A model generated the notes under the pieces. That model saw only the letters and a program-made list of their open reading frames with translations, searched no databases and was not told the DNA's origin. From assembly GCA_017885225.1 (NCBI GenBank), contig JAFNGM010000271.1:1-5539 (forward strand): DNA of 5,539 nt, in the 5' to 3' direction. Shown in pieces: positions 1-5,531 of this stretch (positions are counted from its first letter, which is position 1; every line of letters begins with the position of its first letter). A program made the position numbers and the translations under genes. Origin of the DNA: Syntrophaceae bacterium (lineage in GTDB: Bacteria > Desulfobacterota > Syntrophia > Syntrophales > UBA2185).

Positions 1-174
1 GAGAACGGTCACCCGTTCTTCTTTATCGATTCTCAATGCATTGAAGGCATTGGCCATGCGATTCTCGCGCCTGTCAAATTCTTCTTTACTGTACTCCCGG
101 CCGGCCGCGTCCTTTAAAAAAATCCTTTCCGGGTGGAGGTGCGCCCGTTTTGAAGTCCATTCACCGATATTCAT
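1..174 (-). CDS. AMP-forming acyl-CoA/acyl-ACP synthetase, N-terminal fragment (cut by window edge)
   Basis: Only the first 58 codons are present; the frame is open to base 1 and the gene continues outside the window. The peptide begins MNIGEWTSKRAHLHPERIF and continues with a KEEFDRRENRMANAF stretch and then DKEERVTVL. This is the usual N-terminal pattern of the ANL superfamily (acyl-CoA ligases, fatty acyl-AMP ligases): a 'W/L-x-x-R-A-x-x-x-P' opening, an 'L/Y-T/S-(Y/K)-x-E-x-D-x-x-x-N-R-x-A' helix and a 'G-x-x-K-x-D/E-R-V-x-V-L' strand. Family members activate a carboxylic acid with ATP and load it onto CoA or an acyl carrier protein. The catalytic P-loop and the substrate pocket are outside the window, so the substrate cannot be told. 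The ATG at 172-174 is preceded by TGGAGG (179-184) at a 4-nt spacing, which supports this start. It lies 64 bp downstream of the degenerate ketosynthase on the same strand, with no visible terminator between, so co-transcription is likely. Confidence 0.8.
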   Translation of the reverse strand, partial: MNIGEWTSKRAHLHPERIFLKDAAGREYSKEEFDRRENRMANAFNALRIDKEERVTVL

Positions 175-238
175 ATAACCTCCAGAGGGTCTTTCCTGTA
201 TTTCACTTGAATCCTTATTCTTAGCAACTTACTTGGAG

Positions 239-1486
239 CTAATCCCTTTCCGTAATCGTCCGCATGACAATGGATACGTTTGTTCCTCCATGTGAGAATG
301 CGTTGAGAAGTCCATTGCGAATATCAATCTTCCTGGCCATGCCGGTCACGAAAGGAAGCGGTACGATGGGGTCGACAAGTCCGAGTGTCGGCGGAACCAT
401 GCCTTCCCGAAGTGATAATGCAAGCGCGGCCGCCCGGATGCCTCCCGAAGAAAAACTTTCTCCTGATGCTCCTTTTATTGAGGATAGCAAAGGGGGCGCC
501 GTCTCGGACCCGAATAGAGTGAGGCATGAATCAGCCTCTATCCTGTCGGGATTTTTCCCGCCGTTTGAAGCTGCCTGGATCACATCTACGTCGTCTGATG
601 TACAGTGGGAGGATTGTAACGCCCGCATCATGGCGAGAGATGCTCCTTTGGCATCTGCAGGCCAATCGGTTGGTGGCGCAGGCGAAGAACTCATACCCCA
701 TCCGGCGATCTCACAATAGGGCATGACCCCTCTCTTCCTGGCATGTTCCAGAGCTTCAAGGCAGATAATTCCGCATCCTTCTCCGGCAACAGGGCCGTTC
801 CTGTGAACATCGAAAGGAAGGGCGCTTTCTTTCCCCCCGTTCACGGGAGATATCGCCTTGAACCGGACCAGCGTTTCAAAGAAAAACTCCGAAAGAATAT
901 CGGCGCCACCGGCGAGAATAATATCTGCGGCCCCTCTCTGGATCTCCATGACAGCGTAAACGATTGCTGTTTCACCCGAAGCGGCGTGATGATGTACCGT
1001 AGTATTTACACCCCTGAAGCCCAGCTCTATGGAGGCATGACCGGCAGGCGCATTCATGACCGAATTGGGCACAAGGATCGGATTTATCATCATGGGTCCC
1101 TCGGTAAAAAGGATGCGGGCGCAGTGAACCTTGAGATCCGTCGGTCCGAAGGCGGTTCCAAGGATGATACCAATGTGGTCGCGGTTGGTGGCGTTCACGA
1201 CGATTTGTGCATCCTCCAGCGCCAGACGGGAAGAGGCAACAGTGATCTGGGAAAGCCGATCCATTCTTCTCAGATATTTTGCAGAGATAAAATCCCGCGC
1301 CGAAAAATTGCCGATTTCCGCTCCAAGATGAGACGGGAGAGAGGATGTATTAAACGTGGTAATCTCTTTGAGAGCGGACGTGCCTCGGAAAAGCGCCTCT
1401 GTGAATTGCTCTTTCCCTACCCCAAGGGGGGTCACCAATCCGATCCCGGTCACTGCGACACGCCTGTTCATGAGGTTCTTTCCCAT
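239..1486 (-). CDS. Beta-ketoacyl synthase-fold protein lacking the catalytic triad (KS-beta / chain length factor-like)
   Basis: At 415 aa this is full length for the FabF/KAS-II thiolase fold. It opens with NRRVAVTGIGLVTPLG and ends with AFSHGGTNVSI, the equivalent of the FabF FGFGGTN loop. The catalytic sites are changed. The nucleophile motif TACSSG reads HHAASG, so Cys becomes Ala168. The first His motif NAHGTAT reads QAASNGG, so His becomes Ala306. The second His motif TGHTLGASG reads SGESFSSGG, so His becomes Glu343. Lys338 of the SxK motif and Glu317 remain, and the fold-defining motifs AGGAD and GEGCGI are kept. This pattern argues for a non-condensing partner, as in KS-beta/CLF subunits of type II PKS, where Cys is typically Gln. 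Its likely partner is the intact synthase upstream, 66 bp away. Two starts are possible. ATG at 1486 has GAGGGG 6 nt upstream. ATG at 1471 (Met6) gives the family-typical MNRRVAVTG N-terminus but has a weaker RBS. Whether it has residual activity, such as decarboxylation, cannot be judged. Confidence 0.87.
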   Translation of the reverse strand: MGKNLMNRRVAVTGIGLVTPLGVGKEQFTEALFRGTSALKEITTFNTSSLPSHLGAEIGNFSARDFISAKYLRRMDRLSQITVASSRLALEDAQIVVNATNRDHIGIILGTAFGPTDLKVHCARILFTEGPMMINPILVPNSVMNAPAGHASIELGFRGVNTTVHHHAASGETAIVYAVMEIQRGAADIILAGGADILSEFFFETLVRFKAISPVNGGKESALPFDVHRNGPVAGEGCGIICLEALEHARKRGVMPYCEIAGWGMSSSPAPPTDWPADAKGASLAMMRALQSSHCTSDDVDVIQAASNGGKNPDRIEADSCLTLFGSETAPPLLSSIKGASGESFSSGGIRAAALALSLREGMVPPTLGLVDPIVPLPFVTGMARKIDIRNGLLNAFSHGGTNVSIVMRTITERD

Positions 1487-1509
1487 CCTCGACCCCTCGA
1501 CTCCTTGAC
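1486..1509 (-). repeat. Three tandem 8-bp units (GTCRAGGR) over the KS-beta ribosome binding site
   Basis: On the minus strand the units GTCAAGGA, GTCGAGGG and GTCGAGGA follow each other without gaps. The last base of the third unit is the A of the start codon at 1486. Each unit carries an AGG core, so the start is preceded by several overlapping Shine-Dalgarno-like hexamers. The best-placed one is GAGGGG, 6 nt from the ATG. The array is short and may be a chance product of SD duplication. Loss or gain of one unit would change SD strength or spacing without altering the protein. Confidence 0.6.
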
Positions 1510-1552
1510 CTCTTTGATCCTGAAGATTCTCTCAACTTTAGTTAATATTGCA

Positions 1553-2800
1553 TTATTCATTCTGTATTCCTTTTTCCGTAAAACGTCCCAGAATCAGCGC
1601 TGTGTTGTTCCCGCCAAAGGCGAATGAATTGGAAAGAACAATACCAGGCGAGCCTTCACGGGCTCCTGAGGATACATAATCGAGATCGCATTCTGGATCG
1701 GGGTCATGAAGGTGGATTGTGGGAGGGATGAAACGCTGCCTGATGGACAGGACGGAAACTATTGCTTCCAGGGCGCCGGAAGCTCCCAGCGTATGGCCCG
1801 TCATGGACTTGGTCGAACTGATTGGTATCCGGTACGCATGCGGTCCGAAAACCTTTTTGACGGCTCTGGTTTCCATGGCATCGTTCGCGTATGTTGCCGT
1901 TCCGTGGGCATTTATATAATCAACGGCGGCTGCGGGGATTCCCGCATCTGCGAGCGCCGCCTTCATGCAGCGTGCGGCGCCGGATGCTTCACTGTCGGGT
2001 GCCGTCATATGATAGGCGTCGCATGATATTCCATATCCCAGCATTTCGCCATGTATGGGGACGCCCCGCTCCTTCGCGTGATGCAAAGACTCCAGGACAA
2101 CAACCGCCGCAGCCTCTCCGAGGGAAAGCCCCTTTCTGTTTCTGTCAAAGGGCTTACAGTATTCGGGATCGACAGCCTGGAGAACATTAAACGAGGCATA
2201 TGTGGTCCGGCACAAGGGTTCTACCCCGCCTGCGATCACGACAGTGGCGGCTCTTCTCTCTATCAGATCCCGGGCGAACCCGATGGCCGTTGCCCCGGAC
2301 GAACATGCCGTCATGAAAGTAGTCTTCGGCCCCATGAGACCGAGATGCGAGGAGATGTGATCCGCGGAAGCAGCCGGACAGAGTCCGGCGAGTGTGGAGA
2401 AGCGCGCCTTCCGACCCTTAGTCTCTAAATAGTCGCGGAAGAAACTTTCTCCCTCCAGCTTGCCTCCGGAACCGGCGCCAAGGACAACACCAGTATCTTC
2501 GCGGAGAGAATCAGGAAATGGAATAAGACGGGCATCCGAAAGCGCTTCCATAGTCGCCGCGAAAACCATTAAATCAGCCCTGGACATCCTTTTCATGGAA
2601 TATTGTGGCGGTATCAGGTCTTGGGGTTTGAAATTATTTACCTCAGCCCCGTTATGCGTCCGGAAATCTGCCGTATCAAACAGGGTCACCGGTCCGATAC
2701 CGCAAAGTCCACACCGCAGGGCACAGGTAAAATCCACGATATTTTTCGCCAGCGCATTTACCGTTCCCAACCCCGTAATGACAACTCGTTCTCTCTGCAT
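1553..2800 (-). CDS. Beta-ketoacyl-[acyl carrier protein] synthase, FabF-like, catalytically intact
   Basis: This 415-aa protein has the full thiolase-fold condensing enzyme. It should carry out decarboxylative Claisen condensation of an acyl group with malonyl-ACP in the cytoplasm. The start VVITGLGTVNALA is typical. The nucleophile is Cys166 in TACSSG, the histidines are His299 in NAHGTAT and His336 in TGHTLGASG, and Lys331 sits in STKSMTGH. The loop GLSLGEAAAVVVLE and the C-terminal FAFGGNNTALIL (GGNN rather than the GGTN of housekeeping FabF) are features I associate with secondary-metabolism or specialised-lipid synthases rather than core FabF. It is the first gene after a consensus promoter and is followed by a triad-less homologue, so a KS-alpha/KS-beta heterodimer is the natural reading. 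The start at 2800 fits the family N-terminus, but the RBS is weak: only a GAAG lies 2 nt upstream. Housekeeping fatty acid elongation is the alternative role, less likely because of the partner gene. Confidence 0.9.
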   Translation of the reverse strand: MQRERVVITGLGTVNALAKNIVDFTCALRCGLCGIGPVTLFDTADFRTHNGAEVNNFKPQDLIPPQYSMKRMSRADLMVFAATMEALSDARLIPFPDSLREDTGVVLGAGSGGKLEGESFFRDYLETKGRKARFSTLAGLCPAASADHISSHLGLMGPKTTFMTACSSGATAIGFARDLIERRAATVVIAGGVEPLCRTTYASFNVLQAVDPEYCKPFDRNRKGLSLGEAAAVVVLESLHHAKERGVPIHGEMLGYGISCDAYHMTAPDSEASGAARCMKAALADAGIPAAAVDYINAHGTATYANDAMETRAVKKVFGPHAYRIPISSTKSMTGHTLGASGALEAIVSVLSIRQRFIPPTIHLHDPDPECDLDYVSSGAREGSPGIVLSNSFAFGGNNTALILGRFTEKGIQNE

Positions 2801-2832
2801 GTCTTCAATGAAAAAAATGATGTAGTGAAAAA

Positions 2833-2861
2833 ATTATAGGGAAGGCTCCATTATCTGTCAA
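2833..2861 (-). promoter_or_regulatory. Perfect-consensus sigma70 promoter for the ketosynthase operon
   Basis: Read on the minus strand, TTGACA (2861-2856) is followed by exactly 17 nt and then TATAAT (2838-2833). Both hexamers match the housekeeping sigma factor consensus at all 12 positions. The predicted transcription start is near 2826, which leaves a leader of about 26 nt before the ATG at 2800. That leader contains a run of seven T on the coding strand. A/T-rich sequence with A-tracts lies upstream of the -35 (2862-2960) and could act as an UP element or bend DNA. No operator overlapping the hexamers is obvious. Confidence 0.85.
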
Positions 2862-2907
2862 TACAATTTGGCGTATTATGAAAATGATGCTGCGGAAGAG
2901 AAAAAAT

Positions 2908-2936
2908 TTGGAATTCATAAATAATGCACTTGTAAT
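2908..2936 (+). promoter_or_regulatory. Candidate sigma70 promoter for the membrane-protein pair
   Basis: TTGGAA (2908-2913, four of six consensus positions) is followed by 17 nt and TGTAAT (2931-2936, five of six). Initiation would be near 2943, giving a leader of about 147 nt before the ATG at 3090. This is the best-spaced pair I found facing right, but in an A/T-rich region such matches are common. It sits about 47 bp upstream of the leftward -35, so the two promoters would be back to back. Confidence 0.3.
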
Positions 2937-2978
2937 CTTGGGAAAAAAATTTTAAAGGTAGATAGAGGAAATCCCTAA

Positions 2979-2997
2979 TGTTATACAATGCATAACA
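2979..2997. promoter_or_regulatory. Inverted repeat TGTTAT-N7-ATAACA, possible operator
   Basis: Two perfect 6-bp arms, 2979-2984 and 2992-2997, are separated by 7 bp (ACAATGC), giving a 19-bp dyad. The form and size are typical of binding sites for dimeric HTH regulators. It lies downstream of the candidate rightward promoter, where a bound protein would block transcription into the membrane pair. The arms are A/T-rich and the stem is weak, so it is not a terminator. The neighbouring winged-helix protein would be a natural candidate ligand, but this is only a guess. Confidence 0.35.
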
Positions 2998-2998
2998 A

Positions 2999-3008
2999 TA
3001 CATGTGAG
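2999..3008 (+). repeat. 10-bp direct repeat TACATGTGAG, copy 1
   Basis: Identical to 3074-3083, with starts 75 bp apart. It contains the palindrome ACATGT. The second copy runs into the ribosome binding site of the gene starting at 3090. The pair could be a duplicated protein-binding site; chance cannot be excluded. Confidence 0.4.
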
Positions 3009-3073
3009 TTCCCCTATTATTCATGGTGAGAGTGTACCCCATAACCTGCATCTTGTCCACTGGCAGTCGGATG

Positions 3074-3083
3074 TACATGTGAG
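3074..3083 (+). repeat. 10-bp direct repeat TACATGTGAG, copy 2, overlapping the RBS
   Basis: Exact copy of 2999-3008. Its last four bases, TGAG, are part of the TGAGG Shine-Dalgarno (3080-3084) of the gene at 3090, which stands 5 nt before the ATG. A factor bound here could interfere with initiation or translation. The flanking sequence also contains the octamer palindrome ATGTACAT (3071-3078). Confidence 0.4.
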
Positions 3084-3089
3084 GATAAA

Positions 3090-3776
3090 ATGGATAACAA
3101 TAAATCAAGCGTGAATGTGACCGACCACGAATTAAAAGTATTGATGAAAGCTTTGGCGAAGTCAGTCCAGTATGTGCAAACAAAGTATATAGTCATGACA
3201 TTTATTGCCGGATTCTTGATTGGTTTTGGCGTTGCAGTGTTGATAATGAATGTAATGGGGGTGAGTCAAAAGAAACTTTTCGATGCGAATATCGTTCTGC
3301 AAAAGGCGGATGAAGCCACGCATGGAACTCAAGAGGTCAGACCAGCAGTAAAGAGCGTAACCCCCGTGAAGACAGCTCCTGCTGATGAAAAAACTGTAGA
3401 GAGCAGTACCTCCGCGGTGCCCCAGGGAAAGGGAACGGCGGTTGGGGAAGTAAAGCATGACACTGCCGTCGCCCAGGCTAAAGTGTATATCCATTATGCC
3501 AGGGAAAAAGATAAAAAAATGGCAGAAGATTTTTCTGCCTTTTTAAAGAATCGGGGTTACGCTTCCGTGAATGCTGAAAAAATTCGGCATTGGAAGAGGG
3601 ACATCCGGTACTTTCACGATGAGGACGAAGATTCGGCGCTTCTTCTCAAGAAACACCTTAACGATTTTCTCGCCGGTACAGCCAAAACGGCAAAGTTTAA
3701 TCTACATATTAAAAATTTAAGCACGCGTTATCCTCACGCACAAAAGGGCGCACTCGAAATATGGGTGTTTTTTTAG
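3090..3776 (+). CDS. Single-pass membrane protein with C-terminal LytR_C/SPOR-like domain, function unknown
   Basis: The 228-aa protein has a polar N-terminus with lysines, one transmembrane helix at about residues 34-57 (rich in I, V, G, F, M), and a linker at about 70-128 rich in Ala, Thr, Val, Pro, Lys and Glu. A compact alpha/beta domain at about 131-228 ends at the C-terminus. That domain has the recurring pattern VYIHYAREKDKKMA, then FLKNRGYASV, then DIRYFHDEDEDSALLL, and a final GALEIWVFF. A beta strand followed by a helix, 'GY', and then 'RYF-x-x-x-D-x-x-x-A-x-x-L' resembles LytR_C or SPOR-like folds, though I cannot name a family firmly. Positive charges before the helix suggest N-in, with the C-terminal domain in the periplasm. 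The start is set by TGAGG (3080-3084) 5 nt before the ATG. The next gene begins 8 bp after the stop, so the two are probably made together. No catalytic motif is visible. Confidence 0.85.
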   Translation: MDNNKSSVNVTDHELKVLMKALAKSVQYVQTKYIVMTFIAGFLIGFGVAVLIMNVMGVSQKKLFDANIVLQKADEATHGTQEVRPAVKSVTPVKTAPADEKTVESSTSAVPQGKGTAVGEVKHDTAVAQAKVYIHYAREKDKKMAEDFSAFLKNRGYASVNAEKIRHWKRDIRYFHDEDEDSALLLKKHLNDFLAGTAKTAKFNLHIKNLSTRYPHAQKGALEIWVFF

Positions 3777-3784
3777 CGAGATAA

Positions 3785-4441
3785 ATGATTAATATCGAAT
3801 CGGCCAGATACATAATGCTCCTTGTCGGGATTATGATTCTCTCAGGGGCATTGGGTGGTATGACAAGCGCTTTTCTGAGGAAAAGTGACGATCAGCCATT
3901 CTTGATGGTATTTTTTAAGCATACCTTTGTCGGTATTGCCACCGCCATGATAGTGCCGCTAATCCTGAATGTATTTTCCAGCGACTTGCTTGATGCCGGA
4001 CAGACAAAGCCGCTGAAATTGTTTACCTTAAGCGGGTTGTGTGTTTTTTTCGCGCTGTTTTCAACGAGATTCCTGGAAAGTGTATTCAGAGGCCGAAAAC
4101 CCGATGAAAGACAACATCCTCCGCAGGTCCAACAGAGCGGCGACAAGGGGGAGAAAAAACAAGAAGCCAGGAGTGCCGCGGCCCCTCTGGAGACCTCCGA
4201 AAAAACAAAATTGTCTGAGAATCAGTTAAAAATACTGAGAACTCTTGTTGGGGCTGAAGGATCAAAACTCTCTTTAGCGGACCTTCTGAGGGCTTCAGCA
4301 ATACCGCAAAGCGAATTTGATGAAATTCTTGCAATGCTGATAGTAAGGGGATTAGTAGCCCAGGAGCTCATTGAAGGAAAGAAGCTTCAGTTTGTCTTAA
4401 CGGCACGGGGAGAACAGCAGTTGAAAAAAATGCCTAAATGA
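3785..4441 (+). CDS. Three-TM membrane protein (YEATS-associated 3TM-like) with cytoplasmic winged helix-turn-helix
   Basis: The 218-aa protein has three hydrophobic segments at about residues 9-31, 43-63 and 79-100. Within them SGALGG, GIATAMIVPLILN, the following FSSDLL, and SGLCVFFALFSTRF match my recollection of the 3TM module found next to prokaryotic YEATS domains; there is no YEATS domain in this window. A charged, flexible linker (about 102-142) leads to a C-terminal domain at about 143-216. It contains ENQLKILRTLV (helix 1), SLADLLRAS (helix 2), PQSEFDEILAMLIVRGLV (recognition helix) and a KKLQFVLTARG wing, so it is a winged HTH of MarR/ArsR-like layout. The loops RKSDD..FKH and RGRKPDER carry positive charge, placing the C-terminus in the cytoplasm. 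It could be a membrane-tethered DNA-binding regulator, or the wHTH could serve protein contacts. The start lies 8 bp after the upstream stop, with a weak GCGAG RBS that suggests translational coupling. Confidence 0.82.
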   Translation: MINIESARYIMLLVGIMILSGALGGMTSAFLRKSDDQPFLMVFFKHTFVGIATAMIVPLILNVFSSDLLDAGQTKPLKLFTLSGLCVFFALFSTRFLESVFRGRKPDERQHPPQVQQSGDKGEKKQEARSAAAPLETSEKTKLSENQLKILRTLVGAEGSKLSLADLLRASAIPQSEFDEILAMLIVRGLVAQELIEGKKLQFVLTARGEQQLKKMPK

Positions 4442-4447
4442 CACTTC

Positions 4448-5521
4448 TCACCACCACTTTTTTCTTTTGAAATACACCAGCATGGAGATAGCAATTACGA
4501 TCACGAAGCCCCAGAAAAAAAAGTATCCCCAGCGCCATTCAAGCTCTGGTAGGTACTTGAAATTCATGCCGTATACACCGGCCATAAATGTCAGCGGCAT
4601 AAATATGGTGGCGATGATAGTCAGCACTTTCATAATTTCGTTCATTCTGTTACTGACACTCGAGAGGTATATATCCAGTACGCTGGAGAGCATATCCCGG
4701 AAGGTTTCTATAGTGTCTATCACCTGAATAGTGTGGTCGTAAATGTCTTTGAGGAATATATTTGTCGATTCATGAATCAGCTGGCACCCTGCGCGTTCGA
4801 GGCTGCTGATTGTTTCTCGCAGAGGCCATACGGATTTCCGCAAAAAAATCATATCCCTTTTCAGACTTTGAATGGCCTGCAGTGTTTGCGTTGAAGGATT
4901 TTTAATCAACGATTCTTCCAGGAACTCGATTTTTTCACCCGCTTGTTCGAGAATGGTAAAATAATTGTCAACAATCGTATCAATAAGCGAGTACGCGAGA
5001 TAATCGGCCCCGGCTTTTCTCAAATTTCCCTTGCCGGTCCGGATTCTTTCCTTTATGGGCTTAAACATGTCTGTCTCTTTTTCCTGGAAGGAAATGACAA
5101 ATTTAGGGCCAAGGATGATACTGATCTGTTCTGAGGTTATCTCTTTGCGTTCCCCTCCGTTATTATAAAAAGTCTTGAGAACTACATAGAGGTATTCACA
5201 GAAATCCTCCATTTTGGGGCGCTGATCTGTATTGAGGATGTCTTCCAGAGTAAGGGGGTGCAAACCGAAAATGACCCCCAGTTCTTCCAACACCCTGGTC
5301 TCATGGATACCTTCTATATGTATCCATGTCACAGTCGGACTATTTTTGTATTGGCGGCACTCGTCGGTTGTCCTGATTTCTTTTTCCTGAAGATAGGTTT
5401 CGTCATAATCGAAGACAGTAATTTTTGTTTTTTCGATCAACTGTTCCCCGATATGAATGAGTGACCCCGGGGGGAGACCGGCCTTTCTGGAGCGTTTTTT
5501 CAACTGCCTGGGCATGCTCAT
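4448..5521 (-). CDS. corA: CorA-type magnesium/cobalt transport protein
   Basis: The 357-aa protein matches the Thermotoga-type CorA pentameric inner-membrane channel for Mg2+ and Co2+ (about 351 aa). It has the early GLPPGSLIHIG motif, a cytoplasmic alpha/beta domain with HPLTLEDIL and QRPKMEDF, and a long stalk helix. The stalk leads into KVLTIIATIFMPLTFMAGVYGMNF, which is TM1 with the selectivity motif GMN at 318-320. A short loop (KYLPELEW, where many members have MPEL) and TM2 (about 331-350) follow, ending in basic KRKKWW. Regulatory residues known from the Thermotoga protein line up: Asp94 and Asp259 (divalent cation sensor), Asp181, Asp283, and gate residues Met297 and Leu300. The start at 5521 has AAGGAG (5526-5531) 4 nt upstream; Met3 at 5515 is an alternative that removes two residues. 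No promoter is visible in the 18 bp before it. The gene converges on the membrane pair with stops 6 bp apart. Confidence 0.97.
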   Translation of the reverse strand: MSMPRQLKKRSRKAGLPPGSLIHIGEQLIEKTKITVFDYDETYLQEKEIRTTDECRQYKNSPTVTWIHIEGIHETRVLEELGVIFGLHPLTLEDILNTDQRPKMEDFCEYLYVVLKTFYNNGGERKEITSEQISIILGPKFVISFQEKETDMFKPIKERIRTGKGNLRKAGADYLAYSLIDTIVDNYFTILEQAGEKIEFLEESLIKNPSTQTLQAIQSLKRDMIFLRKSVWPLRETISSLERAGCQLIHESTNIFLKDIYDHTIQVIDTIETFRDMLSSVLDIYLSSVSNRMNEIMKVLTIIATIFMPLTFMAGVYGMNFKYLPELEWRWGYFFFWGFVIVIAISMLVYFKRKKWW

Positions 5522-5525
5522 TTAT

Positions 5526-5531
5526 CTCCTT
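5526..5531 (-). promoter_or_regulatory. Ribosome binding site of corA
   Basis: AAGGAG on the minus strand within TAAGGAGAT, a close match to the anti-Shine-Dalgarno complement. It stands 4 nt before the ATG at 5521 and 10 nt before the alternative ATG at 5515, so it supports a start here but does not settle which of the two is used. Confidence 0.7.

Noticed and set aside
175..238. Possible terminator or attenuator between KS-beta and the acyl ligase
   Set aside because: Only CTCCA (180-184) and TGGAG (234-238) pair, about 50 nt apart, with no T-run; insufficient for a terminator and it overlaps the ligase SD.
264..719. Plus-strand open frame of 151 codons opposite the 3' half of KS-beta
   Set aside because: Complementary to well-supported coding sequence; composition (Ser, Pro, Ala) fits a shadow and no RBS or motif is visible.
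743..1627. Long plus-strand open frame of 294 codons antisense to the KS-beta gene
   Set aside because: It lies opposite a clear synthase gene, shows no domain-like pattern, and is rich in Arg, Ser and Gly as expected of an antisense shadow in GC-rich coding DNA.
2988..3029. Short plus-strand frame MHNNTCEFPYYSW in the leader
   Set aside because: No Shine-Dalgarno at usable distance and no regulatory codon run; likely chance.
2851..3183. Minus-strand open frame of 110 codons across the intergenic region
   Set aside because: It overlaps the start of the 3090 gene and covers both promoters. The translated product is rich in Tyr, His and Ile with no recognisable pattern; it looks like chance in A/T-rich DNA.
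3162..3494. Minus-strand open frame of 110 codons inside the single-TM gene
   Set aside because: Antisense to a gene with good RBS and coherent domain layout; no supporting features.
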